From Mactra quadrangularis (lineage: Eukaryota > Mollusca > Bivalvia > Venerida > Mactridae): DNA of 64,000 nucleotides. The stretch is taken from NCBI GenBank assembly GCA_025267735.1, contig CM046300.1, forward strand, positions 36,899,322-36,963,321, read 5' to 3'. Below, piece after piece: positions 1-12,900 of the stretch (the stretch's first letter is position 1; each line of letters opens with the position of its first letter). The position numbers were made by a program, and so were the translations under genes. The notes under the pieces were generated by a model. That model saw only the letters and a list, made by a program, of their open reading frames with translations. It did no database searches and had not been told where the DNA came from.

Positions 1-1273
1 TAATTGACAGTATTGGGTTGTTTTTCATCTGATTTTCGTCAACGTGCCGAGCCATTGTGTGGTGTGGATTCTTTTTTAAAGTAGACTAACTTGTTATTTT
101 CCACATAAAATATTTTGTATTTTTTTTGTGCTTAAAAATCGGATTGCTAAGTAGATAAGCTATAAGTTTTTTCCAGATAATTACAGGCATAATTTGGGTA
201 TCATAGGTTTAAAAATTCGACGCATAACAATTTCTTCACGCGTTGCCATCAAATTGTTTACTGGTTACTACGAGTACACGTTCACACCTGTGAATACAGT
301 ACACGCTATAATCTTATATGCGGACTCGTGCAATGCATTTTGAATTTGATTCAGTCCATTTACAAATCTAAGTTTGATCGGGAAAATTGGTAACACAAAA
401 TAAGAAAAATGTCGTCTGAACTGAAATGTCCTTGAGATTTTTAAACATTAAATTGCTAGCATATTTTGAGTTAGACCTTTAAAAAATCACTTAAGCAAAG
501 ACAAAAAAACATACACCGTGACATGACTTTGCTTTATAATCATATGATTAAAATTGATTAAAATTGAAATATGGTAATTTGTGTGTAGGCTTTCTACAGC
601 AGCTCCAACCGTGACGTGTGTCAGGTTTGATCCAGCTAGATATTCGTTATTTTTCCATTATTAGACTTAAAAACTAGACTTAACATCATTGATAAAATAT
701 CATAATTTTAGCAAATTATACCACTATCTAATTACCACATGTATATGTTGGATCTTAGAAATCAATTCAATTACCGAGCAAGATAACACTTGTGACTCAA
801 TGTAAACACGTTGCAAATAAGACTGCCTGTATAAGTTTTCCAAGGGCATAACATCTTAATTTTTTAAAAGAGTATTAGAAACATAATGTTACCATCTACC
901 TATATATCGTCGTTAATAAACACTAAATTTGTATAAGACAAAGATGTGTTTCTTTCTTAATTACCAATTATACCCAACCACGAGTTCGTTAGAACACATC
1001 ATTTTCGTCATGCAAAACTGTAAATACTTTCAATGTCGTTAAGAATAATTACCAACAGTTTATTGAAAACAAAATAGTAGCAATATTTAGTGTTATGTGA
1101 GAGTACATTTTGTTCTAGTGATGTTTTATCTTACTTCGTGTTTAAACCTGATCTATACGTAAGTAGGCATAGGCCGTAGAAGTAAATGGCGTTCTGTGTC
1201 TGTTGTTTTCTGTTTATCACATTAGCGTGTATCAAAGCGTTATCATATCTGATTTTTTCATGGAGCATGCAAA
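1..1273. other. Unassigned AT-rich intergenic DNA
   Basis: No open frame with recognisable content, no tandem repeat and no TIR pair were seen here, only short A/T-rich repetition such as a doubled 'attaaaattg' near 550. Confidence 0.6.
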
Positions 1274-1627
1274 TTATACACAGGTCATCGTCGAACCACA
1301 GTAATTACGACAAACTTTGATGTAACTTGAACTGAATATACAGCTACTGTGATTTAGAGCCGGATTTCCATATCTATGATCCGTTTCCTCAATTGTACCA
1401 CAACTATAACTGCTCGTGCATTTCTTGGGCCAATTGAACTCACAGGTGCCCATCGCATTAAAAAACTCCAAATCTATACTATTAAATTTGCGAGTTTCCT
1501 GTTTTGTGGAAGAAATGGCACAGCTTTGAATAAATCTTTTGTTTGTCGCTGGAGCACCTATATACCGGCATATCAAGTTGACAATTCTTTTTTGACAAAG
1601 CCTCTTGATATTTGCAAAAACTGCCAA
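1274..1627 (-). pseudogene. Possible thrombospondin type-1-like domain fragment
   Basis: A 117-residue minus-strand frame ends TGT-GTA-TAA. Its C-terminal half has spacing like a thrombospondin type-1 repeat: FNWPKKC, then SYSCG, then RYGNPALNHSSC, KVC and RNYC. The Asn-Pro-Ala after an Arg and the last Cys-x-Cys-x-Cys series fit, but the second Trp and the third cysteine (Tyr here) are missing. The N-terminal half is featureless and may be intron. It could be a relic exon or chance; no flanking exons were found. Confidence 0.25.
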
Positions 1628-1778
1628 AAATCAACAAAAAAGTGGGTTTTTTTTGTGTCTAAAAATAGTTCTAGATAAAACTAAAAATAGACCAACCCCC
1701 CGCAGCGGTTATTTCCCTTTATTAAATCAATAACCATGCCTGTTTCGAGGAACAGTTTCAAGAACTGTCATTACCTAA

Positions 1779-1808
1779 AGCCCGTGCTTGCACGGGCTCC
1801 CATCTAGT
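1779..1808 (+). mobile_element. Helitron-like 3' terminus
   Basis: A 9-base-pair stem AGCCCGTGC/GCACGGGCT with a TT loop (1779-1798) is followed after five bases by CTAG (1804-1807) and then T. Hairpin, short spacer, CTRR and a following T is the canonical Helitron 3' end. The 5' TC end could not be located, so the element's length is unknown. Confidence 0.5.
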
Positions 1809-1867
1809 AATTGTTAATTTTTACTTAAACATGCTCCAATTATTATAAAAATACCAAATACAAACGT

Positions 1868-2548
1868 TCCAGCCAAAAGCCAACATTTTGTTTTGTAAAA
1901 AATTATAAGGTTTCCAACTCGATGAAATAGTTCTAAATTTTACTCGGAAGAGATGAGACAGGTCACCTTTCCAAGACTAAACAACCCTTTTCTAATAGTT
2001 AAGCGCTAAAATCGAATTCTGACATGTTAGATAATTCAAAAATGGACTTCCATTACTAATATCAAACTTCTCGCTCCCTTCCTACGATTGTACCGATCAT
2101 TTCACTTGAATCGGTTTTGTTTATCTCCCGAGTCGACCATTTTAGTGAATGAGGATGCGCGCGCTTCACGTTGAACCATAAATTGGTTACGAGTCATTTT
2201 ATTGGACAGAATAAAGACGACGTCCAATGAAATGACTCGTTACAAACGTGATGCGCGCATCACCATTCACAAAATGGTTGAGACGGCAGATTAACAATAG
2301 CGATTCGAGTAAACTAATCGAAATACAGTCTTGCGAAACATAGCGAGAAGTTTGATATTGACGCTAGTAATCCATTTTTATTTATCTAACACGTCCTTAT
2401 TAGAACTTTGCGCTAAACCGTTCGGGAATGAGTGTTTAGTCTTGAAAAGTAGACCTGTCACATCTCTTCCTAGTAAAATTCTGAAGGATTTCATTGAGTT
2501 GGATACCTTATATTTTTATTTAACAAATTTTTGGCTTTTGGATGCGAC
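1868..2548. mobile_element. Foldback element, arms of about 330 bp
   Basis: The left half (about 1868-2200) is the imperfect reverse complement of the right half (about 2226-2548). Paired landmarks include 'cgagtcatttcattggac' around the centre, 'agtttagcgc', 'gagatgagacaggtc' and 'ccaactcgatgaaat'. Almost the whole element is palindromic, with a centre near 2212. The 77-residue frame at 2331-2564 lies in one arm and has no coding value. Confidence 0.75.
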
Positions 2549-2569
2549 GGGCACCTTTAATTGAACTAT

Positions 2570-3337
2570 TAAAGGATCGCCGACTATCATTTCCAAACTT
2601 CAATATTCCTCGTTTCTTTGATAATATTGGCTTCCGAAAGCGTTGTTGTGTCGGCATTATGTGATCTTTAAAAGAAAATAGTAGCAAGTTCCGTATTACG
2701 TAATGTTCTCCTTTTATGTTGAACTAAATATTTTTCACTTTGATTCCGGACTTAATGTGTATTAATGTTATTGCATGATTACACTTCGCGTGTAAATTAC
2801 GACTATGCCGACATAAAAATATGTTCAGAGAATATTGAATTGATAGTTGACTTCGTTGTCATTAAAGGCAGTTCACATGATTGTAAGTTAAAAATTATAA
2901 GACTCATAATTATAAATTTTTCATAAATATTTACCGACGTATACGTTGCATACGGTATTTTTTTGACGATAAAAAATGCTTTTATACAAATTGGTACATA
3001 CGCATGTATAACAAAATAAAAAATGTGTGAAAATGAGTTTAATATCAAATTTAGTTTGCTGTACCCTTTATTATAAGCATAATTATGACGTTGACGTATG
3101 CAACTCTTCCCGTTCTTGACAACGCGTCAGACGTCATTTTGGATAAATCGCAACGTCGTTGTTGCAAGAACGTAATTGTATGCGTGACATTCATTTAGCT
3201 GTAAAATCGTTAATATTGGTCAGATTATGAAAAGATTTTCAGTTTCATGCATCGGAGATGTTGTACTTTCCGAAAATGTAAAAAAGTAAAAATCAAAAAT
3301 TTTGTCATTAAGCCCGGTTTTCTCAGAGCCTGGCCCA
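2570..3337. other. Unassigned stretch with one imperfect hairpin
   Basis: No gene seen. 3092-3187 is an imperfect inverted repeat of about 32-base arms (left 'cccgttcttgacaacg', right 'cgttgttgcaagaacg'), perhaps a decayed small TIR element. Confidence 0.4.
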
Positions 3338-5976
3338 TATATATATCGTCGTATCTTAAGATAATAACCACAGCAAATCAAAGTTTTACATTCTACGTTG
3401 AAAAGTTTATGAAGAACACTTAACAACTTTTCTGAGTATACACAATTCCCATGCAGATAATTTCAACATTGTTAAAATATTTAAACGAACTTTTGTGGGT
3501 CAACTATGGGATACTATATCTTTCATGTGACACTAAATACGTCAATACACACGTGCATTTCGTGCTTTTTACTCGTATGAGCCAAACGGTTTACATTTAC
3601 ACGTTTATTTTGTACATGCCGACATCTATAGCGATTTACACTTTCAGAAAGAACACATAAACTTTCACAAGCCGTAAGTATGAAAGGAATAAGCTTGGAA
3701 GAAAGAGGCCGGGCTATCAGAATGATAATGCTGTCTCATCAGTAAGATAGGTAAATTGATGTAACGTGCACCGGCTACTAGACGTTCAAAAATGGTCTAT
3801 ATACAATGAACAGTATTTAAGATATAATATATTTTCCTCAGGCTACCTAGCTTAATGGTTCGTAAAATAATGATGAAATATATATTTACAAGGTGTCAAA
3901 AACTAATTATGGCATTACATTAAACAATATGAAATTATCAGGTCTGTACAAACGTTAGGTTAATAATATAAACTGAAAAAGGTTTATACAACTAAGAAAG
4001 ACGGGCTACCAGCTGGTATTGAACAATAAATGGATGGGCGATCAACATAGACCGCAGCTGTTTTTAAGCTAGTATACTACAAAGGGAAGGGCACTATATT
4101 ATACATAGGACAGGATAGTGTAAGTGACCAAGCTACGATACCAATAAGCTCGTATTTCTATATAGTAAGTAGACGAGTGACAAAAATGGATAATCTCTTT
4201 CGCTAAACAATTACGTGTACATATAATTAAGACCAGGATAAAACATACATAGAGTGGATGGGGTTGTAAGACGTTTGCCGGCTATCACGAGCTTGTCATA
4301 AAATAATCAAGGATATATCATTAAGTCAATATCTATTGCTGGTTCTTCAACATAAAATCTCTATAACTTCCAAACTAACTCAACAGTGTCACCTGCTTAT
4401 CAATATAATATGTACATATAAACCATAAATGCCCCAAGTGATGGTCTCGTCCCTTTTCTTATCCTCAGGAACGTATTGCTCTAAGAGATCGTACTAGGAA
4501 GGCGATAAACCATTCACATGTGCTATACTAATTTGAACACCAGCTCTCTGTATACTATATGTATATATATATTCAACAAGGTATACCCTAGACGTCGCTC
4601 CTTTTCCTATGCATTGGAACGCAATGCTCCAAGCGGTCGTACTAAGAGAACGATACACTATTATATTCTCTGTCCATTTTCACAACTACAACAGAACGCA
4701 ATGCTCTGTGCAGGTTACTAAGATCACACCAGGTAACCTGCTAAATCGGGCGCGCGAGGCTAATTCGGGCGATATTCAATACGATACATTTTAAATCATT
4801 ATCAGTGATTTTCGTTAAATATTCTTTATATAATTACTTTTAAGTTATAAAAGTGGCACCGATATGTCGGGCTGGGCTTGGCGATTAAGCACATATATCT
4901 TTATATTTTCCAAAAATGAAAAATTAAGGGAGGAAACGCGCGTTAAAGACAGAGGAACCATTCAAAACCCGTTTTTTGAAGTTTATGGTCATTTTTTACC
5001 TACACTGTGGCAACGAAAGGTGTAACTTTTGTGTTTGTCTTGTAGAGCTGTCCCTTATCTACTAATATGTCAATTTGAAACCCTTGAAACTGTATACTTT
5101 TCAAGAAATCGCCGTTCTAGTCCACTGTACATAAAAATTGAGGCTAAATCGGGCAAAGTTGTTGTGTATTTAGCGCTAAGTCGGGGAGCAGTTGCTTTTG
5201 TGATACATTGCTTACTGATATATTTTCTTTTTGAAAAAGTTTATATTCCACAAGAAAGAGACAAGTTATACAATCTTGTATTCAGTTATATATATTACTT
5301 ATTGGATGATTGAATAACACTAATTGTTATAGGTAAGTTTGCTGTACTCTTAACTTAAGAGTACAGTGAATACCAGACTATCCGATCTTAATAGGTTTTA
5401 TTCTTGCATTATTAAAAGTCATCTTAATTGCCAAGTCTCTTTCTTGTTCATTTTTGGAAAATATAAAGCTATGTGCTGAATCGCCAAGCCCAACCCGACC
5501 GATCGGTGCTATTTTATAACATAAAAATAATTATACAAAGAATAACAAGCGAAAATCTTACACTGATTGTGACTTAAAAAATGTATCGTATTGGATATCG
5601 CCCGAATTAGCCTCGCGCGCCCGATTTAGCGGGTTACCTGGTGTGAAGATGTCAGAAAATAAATATTTTTTTTTTACCTTTTATTTTACTCGTCTCAGTG
5701 GATACTGGTAACGCCCCTCGGCTGATTGGATACAGATAATCTACTCCCCTGACTCGTCCATGTTGATCTTTAAATCCGCGGTGAAGTCTAATTTGCAAGA
5801 CTTGAGAGAATTAATTATTCCAAGAGGTGAGGGAGCTCCGCCTATCTGTGCTAATATGGTATGAGTAGGTGGGCGTTCTAAATATCTTTGAATTGATGGC
5901 ATAATTGTCACTTCAAAGTGTACGATTTAAAGTAAAGTATTGATGCAATATTTCCGAATTCACTGCAAGCTCATTT
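3338..5976. repeat. Block A: 5' flank of the methyltransferase gene, duplicated at 15735-17463
   Basis: From the run 'tcgtcgtatcttaag' to 'gaattcactgcaag' the sequence matches 15735-17463 with only scattered substitutions and small indels. The main difference is a 921-bp element (4725-5645) present only here. A 69-residue open frame at 3451-3660 recurs at 15844-16053 with one change, but the duplication is too recent for this to show coding function. No other gene is seen in the block. Confidence 0.85.
4725..5645. mobile_element. 921-bp non-autonomous TIR element, 5-bp target duplication AAGAT
   Basis: The ends are inverted repeats beginning CACACCAGGTAACC. The left arm (4725 to about 4920) pairs with the right arm (about 5450-5645) over roughly 195 bases with about 15% mismatch. 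AAGAT flanks both sides (4720-4724 and 5646-5650) and occurs once at the empty site 17136-17140. Inside are a perfect 25-base hairpin (5342-5366, 12-base arms) and an unrecognised 94-residue frame (5029-5313) with no transposase signature. A 5-bp duplication and ends starting CAC are compatible with Transib- or Chapaev-type transposons, but I cannot assign the superfamily. Confidence 0.85.
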
Positions 5977-6081
5977 TTACTATTACTCTCAGACAGGAAC
6001 TTAAACAATGTAATTGTTAGAGTTAATAAGCCGGCACCAGGAATTATTACCTGATAATGATAAATCATTTTTATCTTAACT

Positions 6082-6940
6082 TATTTTAAGGTCTAAGTAA
6101 AATCAAAGCACTGAATGCATTTAATTTTCAAGTAAGGTTTCAGTGCTCTCACAACAATATTTTACTAAGGACAGTTGAGTGTTACATGTTTGTCAGGTAG
6201 AGATACAAATACATAATAATCATGTATAAAAGTGAAATTTTTAACTTGGCGCGTCGATTTAACAAAATAATAGTTTAACTGTCAAAATAAGGTTGGGTAA
6301 ATATTTCAGAAATTTGTTTGTTTTCACAAGAAAATACACACATTTGTACTTAAAAACTGCCACACGATAGTGTGGATTCATGCGTATCCCTCATAAATGG
6401 ATGAATGCAAAATCTTAAGTACAATACATATGTTACATGCCATGTTTTGAAAATTAATTTATAGTGAGCACTTTACGTGATAATTGAGTTTCACTCAACA
6501 TATCAAAGTGATTATTTTCACTTATACAACTTGTATACAGATATGCACTGCTACATGATGTAACAACATGTGAAAAAAATGGATCAGTGCATACAAAATT
6601 TTCCTTTTGATTGTTACGACCTTGGACATTTTATATGCACTAAGAGCACGTCTTAGCCACGCTTTATCTAGGACGAAAGTTATGTACACCCCGATTTATC
6701 AAAAAGAAGTGGCCGGTGACAACGTTTCCGTGGAACGTTCTCAACAAGGTTATATTCAGTGGGCTAATACTTATACCGAGGTAAGAACTTTAGATATTTT
6801 AGATACTTTAGATATACATATATACATAGACATAGATACACTCAACAAATTTTCTATCTCCACATTTTTAAATACCTGCTGTTTCTTTTCGTTTGGTCGT
6901 ATTATATCTAAACATAAACTTTCAAATTACTATAAGTTAT
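6082..6940. repeat. Block B: promoter-proximal region, exon 1 and start of intron 1, duplicated downstream
   Basis: Matches 28501-28983 (corresponding to 6082-6490) and 31709-32045 (corresponding to 6597-6940). About 105 bases of 6491-6596 have no counterpart because the second copy is interrupted there. The 6180-6600 stretch is the likely promoter or 5' region of the methyltransferase gene; no clear TATA or initiator could be singled out. Confidence 0.8.
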
Positions 6941-9900
6941 AAGAAACGGCAGGTATTTAAAAATGTGGAGATAGAAAATTTGTTGAGTGTATCGCTAAAC
7001 ATAAATTGTGTGTAAAAATGATTGTGAAACACTTAGTTTGTTGGGCACTTGGAGCACGCGCATTTTACGTTTTTCGATAGAAATTGATACAAACGAGTAG
7101 AATATGTACAAATCTATCATAGCTAATCTGTAAGAACAGATACGTTAGGAAAAGCATTCACTTTACAACCCGAAGCTATAGTTATAGCAAGGATGTCAGT
7201 AGAAGAATATTGAGGGCTTGTTGGCACAAGGTGGACTCACCTGCTATAAAAATTCGAAGTTGCAGACATCACGCCATGACATGAAATCTATTACAAATTC
7301 ATGAAGTACATTCAAATAGATTTATAATGATTGTCAACTAATTAAATAAAACAGGCGGTGATCGATGTGAATGTTTTTCAATACACCAGTGCATCATAAA
7401 ATAAATTACTGTGCAGTTAAAAAAGTTGTTAAGTGTACATATTTGGTTTGGCTTAGTACGTGGTATGATTTCATATTTAAGAAACAATTAATGTGCGTCT
7501 CCTTAATTCGTGCCACATGTATGACTAGGTCTTAATTTACGCTAAATATTATGTTTAAAGCCCACTTAATTTTCACCGTTTATAATGTTATCCACTGTTA
7601 TCAATGAACTATAGTCAAAAGAAAGTGCAAGTACATGTACATATTTTCATATTATTGTTATATTCAGGGGTCAAGCTGATGTCAAAAGGCCAAAGTTGAT
7701 ATAACATATTAACGCCACTATATATGAAGATGGACTCTTCAACAATTAACAGACTTGAAAACTGTTTCAAAATATCAGAGGCATAGATATATTTTCTGAC
7801 AATATAAAGTTCAGAATACAGCATGCATCAAAGACACAATAAACTGTTCAAACCACTCTGCTTTCTAAATTTAAATTTGACAAAGAGTCAATTTCTTTAA
7901 AAAATGGGGTACTTTAATAGGAGCACACTATATTCATTTTAGAGCTTAATTATGTAATTTGGAGCGGGTTTTTGTATAACAAGACCTCTTCTTACGCATA
8001 CTGTGATCAAAACTATTGTTTCAAGTATTGACAACCAAATTATACTTTCGGTTTTGATCTACTTTCCCTTTAAAATGCAATAAATAATATAAACATATTT
8101 AAGCAATATTTGCATTTAATTAAGAAATTTTGATCATTGAAGGTGTTGGAAATAGATAAATGTCTATTTTCTTAGCAGTACAAAAACATTGTTCCTTTTG
8201 ATAATGGGACTTTAATTAAAGATGATTTGGTGGATAAGTCTGGGGTATGCGTACAGTGATGAAATATAACCTATTTGTTCTTAAAATGATATTCCTACAT
8301 ATTGTTTATTCTACTTGCCAACTGTAAAACAAAGTTTATACAGATAAAATAGTAATGAAAGTGGACACGACCATGCACCTAAATGTAAATAAACGAGAGT
8401 CATTCTATACATATATTTTGCACAGGTGACAGACCGAAGTTTTCCTTATTAAACTTATATAATAAGGACAATTTGGGTCTCTCAACTGTGTATTTTTGCA
8501 CATTTTATACTTTGTAATGTTCACATGCATTTTATATGTATTGGAAAATAAACTATAACTCTCTCATATAGCAACAACAAGAATATTGTCAATTTCAAAT
8601 ACATCGTTTTTAAACTACCCATGAAAGCAATGCCATTAACGGATTCATATACATGGATGAGACCACAACGGAAATAAGAGTTTATGTTTTTACTCTTTTT
8701 TGTCATCCTTTATGTATAATGTTGTTTGACATGGCTATTCAGTAAATCATACATGTTGTTTTTATTGTAACTTGTATGTATGTTTTATTATCTGTGCCAT
8801 TTTGGAACATTGCATATTAAAACAGAATCTTTTTTTCCGTCTAACTTGTTAAAACTTTTCATTAAGTTTCAACTACATAAAATGTTTTATTTGTTTTATG
8901 TAAAAAGAAATATGTCAATTACATGTATTTCAAAACGTCCTTAATTACCATTCAAATTTAAACACTCTTCTTTCATGCGTTTTACTTTGATGCACTTACT
9001 AAATTTCAAATGAGATTCATAATCGAGATCAAAAGTGCTAGCAAATATTTTACATTGGAAAAGTCGTTATGAAGGAAATGGTACAGTTGAAAGTAAGAAT
9101 GAAAAGTTTTACCTGGCTGCATTTTTCAGATATTTTACATAATTATCAACTACACGAGGTTACTTGAAGGGTTGAGTTGTAAATCGTTTTAACTAATGCT
9201 TGTTTTATTATTCTTTCACAGGATGTTTTAAAATATGGATATACATCACATATAGCTGTCTGTAAGAAATTATGTGAAGTTATACCACCTGAGAAAAGAA
9301 GTTCTACACGTGTACTAGATGTTGGTGCCGGCACAGGGCTTGTTGCTAGACAGGTAATAGTAATGTATTTTAATGATTTTCAAATACAACGTACACATGT
9401 TTAACGGAATCATATTTGGAAAATGTCATGATTTTATATAGGAACTCAAATTGACGTGTAACATTACCTCAGTATTAGATTGGGTATTTAGGATTAAGAT
9501 AATTAATACGTCATTTACATTTATCATTCGGAACACCTCGACCATTCATGAATTGAATTGTCCCGTAAGGATTCATGGGGGTCGCCAATAATATTTTACT
9601 ACATACGCAAGGCGAAGCTCAGGCGAAGCACGTAACGGTTATGCAAAATAGTTCTTGTCGTAAACACATAAGGCATTGTAAATACATTTCTTATGCTATA
9701 TATGTGGCTATATATTGTTCAGTGGATATCATTGAATCGTGCATTTCATATTTATGGAAAAAAATACGAGACATTTATCACCCCTAAACGATCGTTGGGC
9801 ATGTGACGCAAAGGTTGCATCTAAATATGTCAAATATGTTTATTTTGTGTTTTAGCTCCGTAAAGAAGGATTTGCCAATATTGATGCATTAGATCCTTCA

Positions 9901-12900
9901 CAAGCAATGTTAGACCAAGCTAAGATCGACAACTTATATAAACAGTACATAGTTGACTACATATCAGGTTCTCCACTCGATATACCAGAAAGTAAGTGCT
10001 AATTAGAATCATTTCTACGCAGTTTGTTGGTTTCTGGTATTAATATATCTATTTTGTTTGGTCCATTTTAAAAAGAACACAACCAAATCATCTACGCTGC
10101 AGTTACTAGCTGTATGTAATTAATGCAGTTATGTCAATTGCACAAATTGTCGCAAATCACCTCGAACAAGCTGATTATAATGACTGTGCACCTCTTCTGG
10201 AAAAAAGTTTGTGAAAAAAGTTATCGTAAGTCAATTTCATAAATTTAGCTGTTCAAAGTCAGAAGGATAATAAACATAACTATGATAATATATTCAAAAT
10301 AAATACACTACCTTCCACAAATTCTACATAATACAATAATATTTGAAATTGATGGACTAAAAGTGACTGTATTATGAATGTTTGTTGCTTTTGACTTACG
10401 ATGATTTTTATCGCCAGGTTTTTATACGCCCTTTTTGAAAAAACGGACGTATTTATGTTATGATGTTGTCCGTCCGTCCGTCCGTCCGTCCGTCCGTCCG
10501 TCCGTCTGTCCGTCTGTCTGTCTGTCTGTGGACAATTGCTTGTTCGGATGATAACTCAAGAAGGGATGTACCTAGGTTTCTCAAATTTTATGTGTGGATA
10601 GCACTTGGGTCGAGGGGTTTCCCTATTGATTTTGAGATCCTAGGGTCAAAGGTCAAGGTCACTGGGACTTAAAATATTAAATCCTTGCCCGGATGATAAC
10701 TCAACAACGACTGTACCAAGGTTCACCAAATTTTATGTGAGAATAGCCCATGTGTCAAGGATGTGCCGTATTGGTTTTTGGGCCCCTGGGTCAAAGGTAA
10801 AGGTCACACGGGCATCATATAGAAAAACTTTGTCCGGGCAGTAACTGAACAACCACTGTACCTAGGTTCACCGAATTCTATGTGAGAGAAGCCCATTTGT
10901 CAATGATGTGCCCTATTGGTTTTGGGGCTCCAGGGTCAAAGGTCGAGGTCACAGGAGCATCATATCGAAAAACCTTGTCCAGACAATTACTCCACAACCA
11001 CTGTACCTAGGTTCAACAAATTTTATGTATAGATATTCCTTGAGTAGTGGATGTACCCTATTGATTTTGAGACCTAAGGGTCAAAGGTCAAGGTCACTGG
11101 GACTAATTTATATGAAAACTTTTGTCCAGACAACAACTCAACAACCACTGTACCTAGGTTCACCAAATTTTATGTCAGAGTAGCACATGTGTCAAGGATG
11201 TGCCCTATTGGTTTTGGGGCCCTATAGTCAAAGGTCAAGATCACAGGGGCATCATATTGAAAAACCTTGTCCGGACAATAACTCAACAACCACTGCACCT
11301 AGGTTCACTAAATTTTATGTGAGGGTTGCCCATGTATCAAAGATGTGTCCAATTGGTTTTGGGACCCTAGGGTAAAAGGTCAAGGTCTCAGGGGCATCAT
11401 ATGGAAAAACCTTGTCCGGGCAATAACTCAACAACCACTGTACCTAGGTTCACCAAGTTTAATGTGAGGGTAGCCCATGTGTCAATGATGTGCCCTATTG
11501 GTTTTTGGGCCCCAAGGTCAAATGTCAAGGTCACAGGGACATCATATAAAAAACCTTGTTCTGACAATAACTCAACAACCACTGTACCTAGGTTCACCAA
11601 ATTTTATGTATGGATACTCCTTGAGTAGAGGATGTACCCTATTGATTTTGAGACCCAAGGGTCAAAGGTCAAGGTCACTGGGACTAACTTATATGAAAGC
11701 TTTGTCCTGACAATAATTCAACAACCACTGTACCTATGTTCACCAAATTTTATTTGATAATAGTCCATGTGTCATGAATGTGCTTTTTCGGTTTTGAGGC
11801 CCCAGGCTTAAAGGCCAAGGTTACTGGGACATCATATGGAAAAAACTTGTCCGGACGATAACTCAACAACCCCTTTTCCTTGGTTCACTAAATTTTATTT
11901 GTTAATAGCCCTTTGGTAGAGGATGTTCCGTTTTGATTTTGAGACCACAGGGTCAAAGGTCAAAGTCACTGGGACTTAATTTATATTAAAACATTGTCCG
12001 GAAAATAACTCAATAATGACTGTACCTAGGTTCACTTAATTAAAATTAATGAAAGGGTAGCCTAAATGTCTAGCATATGACCCTTTGGTTTTGAGGCTCC
12101 TGGGTTAAAGGTCAAGGTCGCAAGGACACCATAAGGAAAAACCTTGTCCAGAGAATAACTCAACAACCACTTTATCTAGGTTCACCAAATTTTATGTATC
12201 AATACTCTTTGGGTCAAGGGTGTGAACTTTTGGTTCTGAGGCCCCAGGGTCAAGGTCACTGGAAGTTCATATGGGAAAACTTTGTGCCGGTGATAACTCA
12301 ACCACGGCTGTACCTAGGTTCTCAAAATGTTTGCTTTGGATAGCCTTCCAGTTAAGGATGTGACCTATTTTGAGGTCCCGGGGTCATTGGCCATAGTCAC
12401 AGGGACTTCATATTAGATAGAACACAGCATGGACTGCGGCGTATAATGCCCCGCCCATCGGAGCTCTTGTTGTGAAAATCCTTACTGTTCTATAATACTG
12501 TAGTTTACGAGAGCTTCAAAAGAAATTTGTTTAAACATGATCTTTTCAATTTTTAGGAATCTTAAACACTACTTTATTATTGAATGTATTAGTCAACTAA
12601 AGTAAAAGGTAGGGTTCGATCCTACGTACGCCCTAGATGAATTTCTTCATTTTGATCAATTTTTATACAACAGCAGCAAAAACAATTTTATGATATACAA
12701 TGTATTTGTTTCAGACTCATACGACGCAATAACAGGAAGTGGTATATTTGTAGAGAGTGCTCATGTTCCAAATGAGGCTATTATTGAAATGATAAGATTA
12801 GTTAAACCTGGTAAATATATCTTTATGTTATTCATCTATAGTCTCTATATGTACAGAACGGTGCTGATTATCATTTTGAGCAATGGAACATTTCTTAAAA

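Noticed and set aside
3451..3660. 69-residue frame conserved in both copies of block A as a gene
   Set aside because: The whole block is a recent duplication, so conservation of the frame carries no information.
10460..11710. Several overlapping frames in the 145-bp array as genes
   Set aside because: They recur with the repeat period and change frame between units.
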